Source: Aquamicrobium aerolatum DSM 21857
GTDB taxonomy: Bacteria > Pseudomonadota > Alphaproteobacteria > Rhizobiales > Rhizobiaceae
Assembly (NCBI RefSeq): GCF_900113935.1
Contig: NZ_FORF01000002.1
Coordinates: 62,001-126,000 of the forward strand
Length of the DNA: 64,000 nucleotides
Reading direction: 5' to 3'
Part shown: positions 1-9,141 of the stretch, piece after piece
Position numbering within the stretch: the first letter of the stretch is position 1
How the letters are laid out: each line of letters begins with the position of its first letter
The notes under the pieces: model-generated
The model's input: the letters and a program-made list of their open reading frames with translations, nothing else
Database searches by the model: none
Told to the model about the DNA's origin: nothing
Program-made: the position numbers and the translations under genes

Positions 1-1
1 C

Positions 2-460
2 GTTGATGCGGCGCTCCGGCTCGACAGCCAGGTCATGCTTGTGGACGATCCCGTCAAACGCGTCGACAACATGACGATGGCGTGGGGGCTTGAAGCCCGC
101 GTTCCCTTTCTCGACCATGAACTGGCTGAACTGGCGGCGAAGATTCCGCCGGAAGAAAAGCTGCGGGATAACGGCAAGGGCGTTCTCAAGGACGCAGCCC
201 GCCTGATCATCCCGCACGAGGTGATCGACCGGAAGAAGGGTTATTTCCCGGTCCCTGAGCTGAAATATATCGATGGCCCCTATCTGGAAATGGTGCGGGA
301 CGCATTGACGTCGCAGGCGGCCCGCGACCGCGGCATCTTCCGCGACAGCTACCTTGAGACATTGTTCGCGGAACCGTCAAAACACATCACGCCCCTGCAA
401 GGGTCCGAGCTCTGGCAGGCCGGACTTCTGGAAATGTGGCTGCAAACGCACGGAATTTGA
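2..460 (+). CDS. asnO: N-acetylglutaminylglutamine amidotransferase, C-terminal part (left-truncated)
   Basis: The reading frame is open from base 2 and runs off the left edge, so only the last 152 residues are here. The piece matches the asparagine synthetase B synthetase domain: WGLEARVPFLDHEL near the start and an FPVPELKY segment later. In this family the enzyme amidates N-acetylglutaminylglutamine to give NAGGN, a dipeptide osmoprotectant. The assignment to the NAGGN branch rather than to ordinary AsnB rests mostly on its neighbours, a GNAT/ATP-grasp fusion 4 bases downstream and an M42 peptidase after that, which is the known NAGGN gene order. The N-terminal glutaminase domain lies outside the window. 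Confidence 0.85.
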   Translation, partial: VDAALRLDSQVMLVDDPVKRVDNMTMAWGLEARVPFLDHELAELAAKIPPEEKLRDNGKGVLKDAARLIIPHEVIDRKKGYFPVPELKYIDGPYLEMVRDALTSQAARDRGIFRDSYLETLFAEPSKHITPLQGSELWQAGLLEMWLQTHGI

Positions 461-464
461 CGAC

Positions 465-2267
465 ATGAGCAAGGATCACACAATGGCTCGGCCGCGGTCG
501 GAAAAAGCGCTGGCGCATCGCCTTAAGCGCATGCGTGCGGAAGCGATGCAGCCGTCGTCGGCCTCGACCGGCGACCACAACCCGGCTCGCGAGGCGGCGT
601 TCGTCGATTGCGGCTGGGGTCGCCTCATCTTCGCGCAGACATTTTCCGACCCGGCGGACTTGCTGGAACTGTTGCGCAATGAGGGCGCGGAACGACGCGA
701 CATCGCGCTCTATGTCCGAGACCCGCATGTGCTGCTTGCCGCAGCGCCGCAGCACGTCTTCCTCGACCCGTCGCATACGTTCCGGCTCGAACTTTCGACC
801 TATCGTCCCAGCCGCCGCCAGCCGCAGGGCTATTTCATCAGGCGGCTCTCCTCCGAGGCGGACGCGCGCGCCGTCAACCGCATCTACGCATCACGCGGCA
901 TGGTCCAGGTCAACCCGGACTTCTTCTGGTCCAACCGGGACAACCGCGCGATCACCTATTTCGTCGCCGAGGACGTGATTACCGGCGAGATCATCGGCAC
1001 CGTGACCGGCATCGATCACGACCGCGCTTTCGACGACCCGGAACGCGGCGCATCGCTGTGGTGCCTTGCCGTGGAGCCGCAAGCGCGCCATCCCGGCATC
1101 GGCGAAGGTCTGGTGCGTCGCCTGGCGGAACATTTTTCCGCAAGGGGCGCGGCGCATATGGACCTGTCGGTCCTGCACGACAACGAGCAGGCGATTGCAT
1201 TGTACGAAAAGCTTGGTTTCCGGCGCGTCCCGGTCTTTGCCGTGAAGTGCAAGAACCCGATCAACGAAAAGCTCTTCGCCCCGCCGCTGGCAGCCTATGA
1301 CGAGCTTAATCCCTATGCCCGGCTGATCGTCGATGAGGCGCATCGGCGCGGCATCCATGTCGAACTGACCGACGCGCAGGCCGGCTTTTTCCGGCTGTCA
1401 CAGGGCGGGCGTTCCGTTCACTGCCGGGAGAGCCTTTCCGACCTGACCTCAGGCGTGGCCATGTCGATCTGCGACGACAAGGCGGTGACACGGCGCGTGG
1501 TGGAGCGAGCCGGTCTTGCCGTACCCGCGCAAATGACGGCGGGGGACGACCCGGAGCAACTGGCGGCCTTCCTGCAACGCCATGAGCGCGTGGTGGTCAA
1601 GCCCGCACGGGGCGAACAAGGCCGTGGCGTGGCAGTCGATATCGACAATATGGACGATCTGCAAAACGCCATCACAACCGCAAATGACCTGTGTGAGCGG
1701 GTGCTTGTCGAGGAATGTTTCGCGGGAGAAGATCTGCGCCTGCTCGTCATCGATTTCGAGCTGGTGGCCGCCGCAGTGCGCCGCCCGCCCTGCATCGTCG
1801 GCGACGGACGGCGCAAGGTGCGCAGCCTGATCGCCGCGCAGTCGCGTCGACGCGCCGCCGCCACGGGCGGCGAAAGCACCATTCCGCTCGATGCCGAAAC
1901 GGAACGGTGTCTCGGGCTTGCCGGCTTCACGCTCGACAGCGTGCCCGACGAGGGGGTGGAGATCACCGTGCGCAAGACCGCCAATCTGCACACCGGCGGA
2001 TCCATCCATGACGTTACCGCAATCGCTCATCCACGCCTTGTCGAAGCGGCGCTCAAGGCGGCGCGCGCAATCGACATCCCGGTCGTCGGCATCGACCTGA
2101 TGGTTCGCTCGCCCACGCAAAGCGACTATGTCTTCATCGAAGCAAACGAGCGGCCGGGCCTTGCCAATCACGAGCCACAGCCAACCGCGGAACGCTTTCT
2201 CGACCTTCTGTTTCCGCTTTCCGGCCATCGGGCAAGCGCCCACGCTTCGGGAAAGATGCCGGCATGA
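465..2267 (+). CDS. ngg: N-acetylglutaminylglutamine synthetase (GNAT + ATP-grasp fusion)
   Basis: This 600-residue protein joins an N-terminal acetyltransferase (about residues 120-275, with the acetyl-CoA loop around RHPGIGEGLVRRL) to a C-terminal ATP-grasp ligase (about 320-590, with VVKPARGEQGRG and the metal-binding VFIEANERPGL near the end). Known members acetylate glutamine and ligate a second glutamine, making the precursor of NAGGN. I chose the ATG at 465, 4 bases after the stop of the amidotransferase, because the upstream extension of the frame lies wholly inside that gene; ATG 483 is an alternative. It ends in an ATGA overlap with the next gene, indicating one operon. Confidence 0.9.
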   Translation: MSKDHTMARPRSEKALAHRLKRMRAEAMQPSSASTGDHNPAREAAFVDCGWGRLIFAQTFSDPADLLELLRNEGAERRDIALYVRDPHVLLAAAPQHVFLDPSHTFRLELSTYRPSRRQPQGYFIRRLSSEADARAVNRIYASRGMVQVNPDFFWSNRDNRAITYFVAEDVITGEIIGTVTGIDHDRAFDDPERGASLWCLAVEPQARHPGIGEGLVRRLAEHFSARGAAHMDLSVLHDNEQAIALYEKLGFRRVPVFAVKCKNPINEKLFAPPLAAYDELNPYARLIVDEAHRRGIHVELTDAQAGFFRLSQGGRSVHCRESLSDLTSGVAMSICDDKAVTRRVVERAGLAVPAQMTAGDDPEQLAAFLQRHERVVVKPARGEQGRGVAVDIDNMDDLQNAITTANDLCERVLVEECFAGEDLRLLVIDFELVAAAVRRPPCIVGDGRRKVRSLIAAQSRRRAAATGGESTIPLDAETERCLGLAGFTLDSVPDEGVEITVRKTANLHTGGSIHDVTAIAHPRLVEAALKAARAIDIPVVGIDLMVRSPTQSDYVFIEANERPGLANHEPQPTAERFLDLLFPLSGHRASAHASGKMPA

Positions 2268-3415
2268 GGATCGATCAGGCCTATCTCGCCGCCCAGCTGA
2301 AACAGCTTCTGTCGATCGACAGTCCGACCGGCTATACCGACAGGATCGTGCATTATTGCTCGCGCGAACTTGAACGTCTCGGGCTGACACCGGAGCTGAC
2401 CCGGCGCGGCGCGATCCGGGCGCTGCGGCCGGGTGGCACCCCGATGGGCGCCCGCGCCATCGTCTCCCATCTGGACACGCTCGGGGCGCAGGTCAAACTG
2501 ATCAAGGAATGTGGCCGTCTCGAACTGGTCTCCATCGGCCATTGGTCGGCCCGCTTTGCCGAAGGCGGGCGCGTGACGATCTATAGCGAGCAAGGCAGTT
2601 TTCGCGGCACCGTCCTGCCGCTCAAGGCCTCGGGTCACACATTCAACGAGGGCGTCGACACGCTTCCGGTCGGCTGGGACCATGTCGAACTGCGCATCGA
2701 CGCGCTGACGCAGTCAAAGGCGGAGACAAGGGCGCTGGGCATCGATGTCGGCGATTTCGTTGCGTTCGACACCAATGCCGAGTTTCTGGACAATGGTTAT
2801 ATCAACGCCCGTCACCTCGACGACAAGGCGGGCGTCGCGATCATGCTGGCGGCGATCGAGGCGCTGCAACGCCATGAAGTTCGCACCGAAGTCGACACGC
2901 ACTGGTTGTTCACGATTGCGGAAGAAGTCGGGGTCGGCGCGGCGGCAATCGTCACGCCAGACATTGCCGCCATGGTGACGGTCGATAATGGCACCACCGC
3001 GCCGGGGCAGAATTCGAAAGAGTTCGGCGTGACCATTGCGATGGCGGATCAGACCGGGCCATTCGACTACCATCTGACCAAGAAGCTGGTCGATCTGTGC
3101 CGCGAAAACGACATCGCGTTCCAGAAAGACATCTTTCGCTATTACCGCTCGGATTCAGCGTCGGCCATCGAAGCCGGACATGACGTGCGAACCGCGCTGG
3201 CCGCTTTCGGGATCGATGCCTCGCATGGCTATGAGCGTATCCACGCGCATGCGCTGTTTTCGGTTGCATCGCTGATTGCCGCCTATGCCGCCAGCCCGGT
3301 CCGGATTTCGCGCGATCTTCAGGAGATTTCGGGACGCGAGGGTTTTACGAAGCAGCCGGTAGCGCAGGCCAGCCAGCCCGAATTCGATCCGCAGACCATC
3401 TCGAAACCCAAGTGA
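2264..3415 (+). CDS. M42-family metallopeptidase of the NAGGN system
   Basis: The 383-residue protein has the metal-site pattern of M42/M20-like aminopeptidases: IVSHLDTLG (His, Asp), INARHLDDKAG (bridging Asp), FTIAEEVGVG (catalytic Glu pair), VTVDNGTT (Asp) and a late HGYERIH (His). Its ATG overlaps the stop of the synthetase gene (ATGA), so translation is probably coupled. A peptidase of this family regularly accompanies NAGGN synthesis genes; turnover of the dipeptide osmolyte when osmotic stress ends is a reasonable role but is inferred. It converges on the glutaminase gene with a gap of 21 bases. Confidence 0.87.
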   Translation: MRIDQAYLAAQLKQLLSIDSPTGYTDRIVHYCSRELERLGLTPELTRRGAIRALRPGGTPMGARAIVSHLDTLGAQVKLIKECGRLELVSIGHWSARFAEGGRVTIYSEQGSFRGTVLPLKASGHTFNEGVDTLPVGWDHVELRIDALTQSKAETRALGIDVGDFVAFDTNAEFLDNGYINARHLDDKAGVAIMLAAIEALQRHEVRTEVDTHWLFTIAEEVGVGAAAIVTPDIAAMVTVDNGTTAPGQNSKEFGVTIAMADQTGPFDYHLTKKLVDLCRENDIAFQKDIFRYYRSDSASAIEAGHDVRTALAAFGIDASHGYERIHAHALFSVASLIAAYAASPVRISRDLQEISGREGFTKQPVAQASQPEFDPQTISKPK

Positions 3416-3436
3416 TACGATACGCCGGCGCGCGGA

Positions 3437-4387
3437 TCAGAACACCGACCAGCGCATTTCCTTGCAGAGCATTTCGAGCGCCTCGGTGCCGAGAAGCGAG
3501 TTGCCGTGCTGGTTGAGACCCGGCGACCAGACGGCAATCGAGGCAATGCGCGGCACGATTGCAAGCACGCCCCCGCCGACCCCACTCTTGGCAGGCACGC
3601 CGACGCGATAGGCAAAGTCGCCCGATCCGTTGTAATGGCCGCAGGTCATCATCAGCGCATTGATGCGCCGCGCCCGCTCCGGTGCAACGATCTGAAACCC
3701 ATTGAGCGGATTCCTGCCCTCTGAGACGAGAAACGCCCCGGCCTGCGCCAGTTGCCGGCACGTCATCGCGATCGAGCATTGATGATGATAGACCCCCAGC
3801 ACCTGCTCGGGAAGATTTTGCAGATTGCCATTCGCCTTCAGCAAATTGGCGAGGGCGAAGTTTCCGAACCCGGTCGCCGTCTCGGCCTGGGCAACGAACG
3901 GATCAATCGAAATGTCGCTATCTTCGGCGAGGAACTGCACGAAGCGGAGGATTTCGCCGATGGTCTCCCTGGGCTCATGAGAAGCCAGAAGAACATCGGA
4001 CGTGACGATGGCACCGGCATTGATGAAGGGATTGCGCGGGATTCCCTTCTCGTGCTCCAGCAGCACGATGGAATTGAACGCATCGCCTGACGGCTCGCGT
4101 CCGACACGCCGCCACAGACCGTCGCCCAGCTTGCCGAGCGCCAGGGTGAGCGCGAAAACCTTCGAAATACTCTGGATGGAGAACGCTTCCTGCGCATCTC
4201 CAATTGCATGCACGCTGTTGTCGTTGAGAACGATCGCCATCCCGAATTTTCCGGGATCGATCCTGGCCAGCGGCGGAATATATTGCGCGACCTGACCACG
4301 CTCGGAACGTTGGCTCAAATGCGCAGCGATCTGCGGCAACACCTCGCTGAGCCTAAACTTCACATCTGCAAGCTGATCCGTCGTCAT
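3437..4387 (-). CDS. glsA: Glutaminase (serine-dependent, GlsA family)
   Basis: The product converts glutamine to glutamate and ammonia. The serine-beta-lactamase-like SxxK motif is visible at residues 73-76 (SISK), followed by the INAGAIV block and a C-terminal KSGVGGG motif. I start it at ATG 4387, giving 316 residues, close to the roughly 310 usual for the family; a GTG at 4420 in the same frame would add 11 residues and cannot be excluded, since neither start has a strong ribosome-binding site. It converges with the NAGGN operon, which consumes two glutamines per osmolyte. That proximity is suggestive only. Confidence 0.88.
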   Translation of the reverse strand: MTTDQLADVKFRLSEVLPQIAAHLSQRSERGQVAQYIPPLARIDPGKFGMAIVLNDNSVHAIGDAQEAFSIQSISKVFALTLALGKLGDGLWRRVGREPSGDAFNSIVLLEHEKGIPRNPFINAGAIVTSDVLLASHEPRETIGEILRFVQFLAEDSDISIDPFVAQAETATGFGNFALANLLKANGNLQNLPEQVLGVYHHQCSIAMTCRQLAQAGAFLVSEGRNPLNGFQIVAPERARRINALMMTCGHYNGSGDFAYRVGVPAKSGVGGGVLAIVPRIASIAVWSPGLNQHGNSLLGTEALEMLCKEMRWSVF

Positions 4388-4390
4388 CAA

Positions 4391-4480
4391 TAAAAAGTGC
4401 CCCGCGTCCAACTTCCCCACCCTGAGCCAGCGCTGGCGCTGTTCAGGATGGGCATTTGATCAAGACAGACGCGGGGCTTC
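4391..4480 (-). terminator. Possible terminator after the substrate-binding protein gene
   Basis: A perfect 10-base inverted repeat (GCCCCGCGTC at 4399-4408 and GACGCGGGGC at 4468-4477) flanks a 59-base loop that itself holds AGCCAGCGCTGGCGCT. Read on the minus strand the second arm is followed by CACTTTTTATT, so it could terminate transcripts from the gene ending at 4490 just before the glutaminase ATG. The long loop makes the call tentative. Confidence 0.45.
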
Positions 4481-4489
4481 AACCGACTA

Positions 4490-5644
4490 TTATTTGAAAC
4501 CGATCGAAGGATCGATGAAGCGGTTGGTCACGACCATTTCCGGCGACACGTCTTCCGCAGCCCGCTCGTCGAGCCATGGCTTGACGATCTCGTACATGCG
4601 CGCGACGCGCTCCATGTCGAAATCGGCAACCGTGTCATTGGTGCCGTTGTGAACGATCCGCTCGCCCATGACCTTCCAGGCATATTCAAGATCAGCCATC
4701 GGGGTCTTCCACCACGAGGTGGCATAGCCCTTCTCGTTGAACTCATGCAGCAATTCGAGAACTTCGGTGCCATCGGTGATGTAGTCGACCATCGACTGCT
4801 GAATCACCGGCACAAGCTTCTCCAGGCACGGGGCCAATTCATCCATGCGATTGGTCGCAACCGAGAGCATGCCCGTATAGTTGGGATAGCCAAGTTCGCC
4901 CACCGTGATGGAATCGATCGGCTTGTTCCAGTTCTTGCCAGTGGCAAAGGTGTGCGGCTCCGAGGTCACGAAGCCCTGGTTGAGCCAGGTGCCGTTATTG
5001 GTGACGAAATTCTCGCCATCGCCACGGTAGCCTTCAACGAACACTTCCTGCGGTACGCCTGACTTCAGAAGGAACAGACCGAATGTGCGCTGGATGGTCG
5101 ACACATAGATCATGCCCTTGCCGGATGCGGCAAACGCCTTCAGATCATCGACGCTCTTGAAGCCGTCCGGATAGGTGCCCTTGTCCCAGAACAGGCCCTG
5201 CGGCGCGGTGTCCAGCGGCGCGATCACGCCAACGACGGGGAAACGCTTGGAGAAGGTGAAGGCGTTGTCGAGTTCCTGATAGCCCAGATGCGGGCGCAGA
5301 CCCGCCTTCGAGTTGCCCATGTGCAAGGCGGAATAAGCGGTTTCGCCGTCACCCAGCCCGATGCCGCCGCCACCTTCAAGGATGACGAGGTCAATGCCGG
5401 TGCTGCCAAGAGGACCGGTGTAGCGGCCGCTTTCCATCGTGCCGCCTGCACCGATCATGTTGTAGAGGCCGCCCTGCTCCGCCTGCGCCAGCCAGTCCTT
5501 CTGAATGATGAACGGATTGGGGCACACGTCAGCCAACGGCGTGGTGTAGGCCTGGCGCGCGCGCTCGCCCGGCTCGGCAGCATTGGCCGCAATCGGTGCA
5601 ATGGCAGCGGCTCCTGCCAACAAAGCGTATTTGAGAAATTTCAT
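4490..5644 (-). CDS. ABC transporter substrate-binding protein (taurine/nitrate/thiamine-precursor type)
   Basis: This 384-residue exported protein begins with a signal peptide (MKFLKYALLAGAAAIAPIAANA) and has the length and look of NMT1/SsuA-like solute receptors. The ATG at 5644 is preceded by AAAAGGGGAACC, a good ribosome-binding site; the open frame extends 60 residues further upstream but without such a site. Its likely partners are the permease and ATPase at 11825-13524, which have no receptor beside them. An operator-like palindrome lies about 220 bases upstream and is shared with the operon that encodes those partners. The ligand is unknown; a small cyclic nitrogen compound is inferred from the enzymes of the island. 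Confidence 0.75.
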   Translation of the reverse strand: MKFLKYALLAGAAAIAPIAANAAEPGERARQAYTTPLADVCPNPFIIQKDWLAQAEQGGLYNMIGAGGTMESGRYTGPLGSTGIDLVILEGGGGIGLGDGETAYSALHMGNSKAGLRPHLGYQELDNAFTFSKRFPVVGVIAPLDTAPQGLFWDKGTYPDGFKSVDDLKAFAASGKGMIYVSTIQRTFGLFLLKSGVPQEVFVEGYRGDGENFVTNNGTWLNQGFVTSEPHTFATGKNWNKPIDSITVGELGYPNYTGMLSVATNRMDELAPCLEKLVPVIQQSMVDYITDGTEVLELLHEFNEKGYATSWWKTPMADLEYAWKVMGERIVHNGTNDTVADFDMERVARMYEIVKPWLDERAAEDVSPEMVVTNRFIDPSIGFK

Positions 5645-5866
5645 CGTGGTTCCCCTTTTAGATAGTTGATGAAATCGTGCGAGCGCAGCGCCGGTGCCTA
5701 GGGCACGCGCCTTGTTCTGCAGCTTCGCAAACGGGTTGGGCAAACGCAGGTTTGCGTCATGGCATCGACGCGGGAAAAACCTGCGGACAATCGCAGCGCA
5801 AATGATGTTCTGGCTGACCGGCAAGGGCCGGGATCCCGCTCAACATCCTGCAAGCTCCCAAAAGTA

Positions 5867-5894
5867 CGATTATCGAGCAATAGTTCGTTCATCG
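5867..5894. promoter_or_regulatory. Operator-like palindrome A, upstream of the substrate-binding protein gene
   Basis: CGATTATCGAGCAA, two bases, GTTCG, then TTCATCG. The first 14 bases and the GTTCG arm are identical to site B at 18367, 12.5 kb away. The two halves are imperfect inverted repeats, and the TTCGATAATC-like arm resembles operators of IclR-family regulators such as PcaU/PobR. The rest of 5645-6067 contains no convincing gene; this is the promoter region of the gene starting at 5644. Confidence 0.6.
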
Positions 5895-6067
5895 TTGCAG
5901 TATTGTTCCCCATCGTCAAGAACCAATCCGCCGCCCGCCCCGCAAATCTTCGTGACGCAGGACAGCGAAAGTTCCGCGCCCGGAAAGCTGCCCGCCGGAC
6001 GCGCAAGGCCACCCGCCAGGAGCGCCGAAACTCCCTTTTTCGGCCCTCAGGTCAAGTGCAAATGACT

Positions 6068-6106
6068 GGAGCACTTCCGCTTTTCGTCGAATTGCGGAAA
6101 TGCTCC
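6068..6106. repeat. Short palindromic intergenic element
   Basis: GGAGCACTTCCGC and GCGGAAATGCTCC form an imperfect 13-base hairpin (one mismatch) around a 13-base loop. Elements of this shape are common between rhizobial genes. It lies between the promoter of the substrate-binding protein and the tandem array downstream of the ligase gene. Confidence 0.55.
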
Positions 6107-6149
6107 AACGCTTTTTGCTTGCGCAACGCCCAACGCAGAACCGCCTGGC

Positions 6150-6360
6150 GATCGTCATCCCGAAACTGGTGCCCACTTTCGGGAGACATGCGGTCTTCGT
6201 GCATGTCTTGATCCCGAAACCGGTGCCCACTTTCGGGAGACATGCGGTCTTCGTGCATGTCTTTGATCCCGAAACCGGTGCCCACTTTCGGGAGACATGC
6301 GGTCTTCGTGCATGTCTTTGATCCCGAAACCGGTGCCCACTTTCGGGAGACATGCATTAG
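6150..6360. repeat. Tandem array of hairpin repeats, four copies of a 54-55 base unit
   Basis: GGGAGACATGC recurs at 6181, 6235, 6290 and 6345, giving periods of 54, 55 and 55 bases. Each unit holds CATGTCT...AGACATG outside CCCGAAA...TTTCGGG, so each can fold as its own hairpin around a CCGGTGCCCA loop. The copies are almost identical except the first, which is incomplete on its left side. The last copy ends in CATGCATTAG, whose TTA is the stop codon (TAA) of the minus-strand ligase gene. Single copies of related elements occur at 11657, 32706 and 49383. Confidence 0.85.
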
Positions 6361-7823
6361 AACAGCGAGAAATATTCCCGCTGTTCCCACTCGGAAACCG
6401 TCATCAGATAGCGGTCCCATTCCGCACGCTTGATGTGGGTCAGATAGTCGACGAATTCGGAACTGATGGCGCGCCGGTAGAACTGGCCACCCTCGAAACG
6501 CTCGATGGCGGCAATCAGGCTCTTGGGCAGGATCTGCGAATCGTTGTCATAAGGCCGCTCGATCGGCGCTGGTGCCACCGCACCACGCTCCAGACCGTCC
6601 AGTCCGGACAGGATCTGCGAGGCAAAGTAGTAATACGGGTTGGCGGCAGGTTCCGCGATGCGGTTTTCGATCCGGCTCGCCTTGTCGCCTTCACCGATCA
6701 GCGCACGGATCATCGCGCCCTTATTGTCACGACCCCACTGGACGCGGTCGGGCGCAAGCTGGAACGGCTGATAGCGCTTGTAACCATTAACCGTCGGCGT
6801 CGTCAGCAGGCAGCTTTCCGCCGCATTGTCGAGAAGACCGGCGATCCAGGCGCTTGCGGTTGGCGTCAGATCCTGTCCCGGCTCCGGCATGAACATGTTG
6901 CGACCGGTAGCGCGATCAACGATCGACTGATGCAGATGCCAGCCGCTGGCCATGCCATTGTCGACCTTGGGGCGGCACATGAACGTGGCGTGCAGTCCCA
7001 TGCGCGCGCACATCTGCTTCACCGTCGAGCGGAACAGCATCATCGTGTCGGCATGGTTCATCGGGCTGTCCGGCTCGAAGGTGAACTCGAACTGGCTCGG
7101 GCCGAATTCCGCCTCAACCGAGCGCACCGGCATGCCCAGCTGCTGACAGGCGCGGCGCAGTTCATCAGCTACCGGCTCCAGCGCGTCATAACGGGTTTCG
7201 GTCAGATACTGGTAGCCATGCGACAACAGGCTGGTCTGCGGCGGGGTTGCCGGCATGCCACCGTCGCTGTGCGCCAGGTTCTCCTGATCCATCTGGAAAA
7301 CGTAGAACTCGACTTCAAGGCCGCACACCAGATCCAGCCCACGCTTGCCGAGGCGGTTGACTGCGTCGCGCAGGATACCACGCGAACTGAACGGATAGGG
7401 ACGACCGTCCTTGAAGAACACGTCGCAGAGCAGCCAGCCACTATGTTCCGACCATGGCAGCACCTTGAACGTCGCCGGGTCCGGCACCAGCAGCACGTCG
7501 CCGGCCCCGGTCAGCTCGCCGGCGCCACCCTTGCCATCTTCATTCCACACCGAAAACACCGTGCGGTGCGACGTGTCCTTCAGGAGCAGGGTCGAGGTGA
7601 TCGCCATGCCATTGCGGAACAAGGAATCGACCTTGTCGGCAACGATGGTCTTGCCGCGCAGCACGCCGTGCTGGTCGGCAAATGCCAGACGTACGGTTTC
7701 CAGTCCCGATGCCTTGATCTGCGACAAGACCTCTTCGGCAAGCGCAAACTGGTCATCGTTGAGCAGACCGCGTGCCTCCACCAACCCGTTTCGCAGGTTC
7801 CACGCGTGTGACGACTTGTCCAT
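6357..7823 (-). CDS. Glutamine synthetase-like ligase (probable gamma-glutamyl-amine synthetase)
   Basis: The 488-residue protein keeps the glutamine synthetase framework: LEVEFYVF (first metal-binding Glu), EFGPSQFEF, NGYKRYQPF followed by RVQWGRDNKGAMIRA, and RIENRIAEPAANPYYY. It therefore probably activates glutamate with ATP and joins it to an amine. It is not likely to be the housekeeping GlnA because it sits next to Rieske oxygenase genes, as gamma-glutamylanilide-type synthases do. I chose ATG 7823, with AGAGGGA 6 bases upstream, over three upstream in-frame starts. The gene follows the reductase gene by 97 bases, and its stop lies inside the repeat array. Confidence 0.8.
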   Translation of the reverse strand: MDKSSHAWNLRNGLVEARGLLNDDQFALAEEVLSQIKASGLETVRLAFADQHGVLRGKTIVADKVDSLFRNGMAITSTLLLKDTSHRTVFSVWNEDGKGGAGELTGAGDVLLVPDPATFKVLPWSEHSGWLLCDVFFKDGRPYPFSSRGILRDAVNRLGKRGLDLVCGLEVEFYVFQMDQENLAHSDGGMPATPPQTSLLSHGYQYLTETRYDALEPVADELRRACQQLGMPVRSVEAEFGPSQFEFTFEPDSPMNHADTMMLFRSTVKQMCARMGLHATFMCRPKVDNGMASGWHLHQSIVDRATGRNMFMPEPGQDLTPTASAWIAGLLDNAAESCLLTTPTVNGYKRYQPFQLAPDRVQWGRDNKGAMIRALIGEGDKASRIENRIAEPAANPYYYFASQILSGLDGLERGAVAPAPIERPYDNDSQILPKSLIAAIERFEGGQFYRRAISSEFVDYLTHIKRAEWDRYLMTVSEWEQREYFSLF

Positions 7824-7920
7824 TAGTTCCCTCTGGCCATTCATTAGCGGTCCGATCCGAACCTGCATGTTGGTATTTGCACAAGGTTGCGCCCAAAATC
7901 GCGGGCGCATGACGTCGGGA

Positions 7921-9141
7921 TCAGCCTTTCACCGCGCGCAAGAGCGGCACCGAAATGTCGGTGACCTGCGCCAGATCGAGGGCGATGCCCTCGCCGATCA
8001 ATTTGCGCGACGCCATATGGTCGGCTGCGCGGTTGACTGTGTAGGACGCAAGCAGACGCTCACCATCCAGTTGCAGCACGCTGAAAGCGCCGCTCGACGG
8101 ATCGCCGCGCACGACCTCCCGGCAACCGGCCTTGCCAAGACCTGCCATCTGAACCTTCAGATCATACTGATCGGTCCAGAACCACGGCACCGATGTCAGC
8201 GGCGCGTTGCCGCCGACAATGTGGGCAGCAGCCGCCTTCGCCTGATCGACCGCGTTCTGAACCGATTCCAGTCGCATCGCCGCATCCGCATAGGCGTTGT
8301 GAAACGTTGCCACATCCCCCAGCGCGTAGATGTCCGGCGCGCTGGTCTGGCCATGACCGTCGACATGAATGCCGCCAGCGACGAGATCGAGACCGATCGA
8401 GCCTGCAAGGCCAGCCTCGGCCTGACCGCCAATGCCGACCAGCACCAGATCGGCGACCAAGGTCGTGCCATCGGCAAGCCGGACGCCCTTCACCGCGCCA
8501 TTTTCGACATCGAGCGCCTCGATCTGGCTGCCGAAGCGAAACTGGACACCCTTGGCGGCATGATAGTCGCGCAGATGATCCGCCAGAACGGCAGGCAGCG
8601 AGCGCGACAACAGCCGCGACTGGGTTTCCAGCACGGTCACCGGAAGGCCGTTCTTGATCGCCGTCGATGCGAACTCAAGACCGATGAAGCCCCCACCGAT
8701 CACGACAACGCTCGACGCCGACGCCATCGCGTTGCGCAGCAAACGCGCATCGCCGATCGAACGCAGGGTGAAGACATTAGCCGCATCAGCTCCGGCCAGC
8801 GGCAAGGCGCGCGCACGTGATCCCGTTGCCAGGATCAGCTTTGAAAAGCTGGTGACGCCTGACGCGCTGGACACCGTGCGCTGGCGCAGGTCGATGTCGG
8901 ACACAGCGTCGCTCAGGCGCAGATCGATGCCCTGATCGCGGTAGAAATCGGGCGCGCGCAGCAAAAGCTGCTCCTCGTCCTTCTCACCGGCCAGATAGGC
9001 TTTCGACAGCGGCGGACGGTGATAGGGATAATCTGCCTCAGCCGACAGCAGGACAATAGGCTCCTGCCAGCCAGCCTGCCGCAGCGACGCAGCCGCCTGC
9101 ACGCCGCCATGCGACGCCCCGACAATGACCGCGGCTGTCAA
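7921..9141 (-). CDS. FAD/NAD(P)H ferredoxin reductase of the Rieske system
   Basis: The 406-residue protein has two dinucleotide-binding motifs, VIVGASHGGVQAA at the N terminus for FAD and VVVIGGGFIGLEFA near residue 150 for NAD(P)H, and the YALGDVA FAD motif near residue 275. This is the layout of class III dioxygenase and rubredoxin reductases. It should pass electrons from NAD(P)H to the ferredoxin encoded just upstream. The start is a TTG at 9141 that overlaps the ferredoxin stop (TTGA) and places the FAD motif right at the N terminus; the longer open frame upstream lies inside the ferredoxin gene. Confidence 0.85.
   Translation of the reverse strand: MTAAVIVGASHGGVQAAASLRQAGWQEPIVLLSAEADYPYHRPPLSKAYLAGEKDEEQLLLRAPDFYRDQGIDLRLSDAVSDIDLRQRTVSSASGVTSFSKLILATGSRARALPLAGADAANVFTLRSIGDARLLRNAMASASSVVVIGGGFIGLEFASTAIKNGLPVTVLETQSRLLSRSLPAVLADHLRDYHAAKGVQFRFGSQIEALDVENGAVKGVRLADGTTLVADLVLVGIGGQAEAGLAGSIGLDLVAGGIHVDGHGQTSAPDIYALGDVATFHNAYADAAMRLESVQNAVDQAKAAAAHIVGGNAPLTSVPWFWTDQYDLKVQMAGLGKAGCREVVRGDPSSGAFSVLQLDGERLLASYTVNRAADHMASRKLIGEGIALDLAQVTDISVPLLRAVKG

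Noticed and set aside
6150-6360. The tandem repeats as a CRISPR array
   Set aside because: The whole 54-55 base unit is repeated with no variable spacers, each unit is internally palindromic, related single copies are scattered elsewhere, and no cas gene is present.
6297-8820. Long plus-strand open frames (about 504 and 469 codons) opposite the ligase and reductase genes
   Set aside because: They are antisense mirrors of clear enzymes in GC-rich DNA, rich in Arg, His and Gln without recognisable motifs. The minus-strand frames carry intact family signatures.
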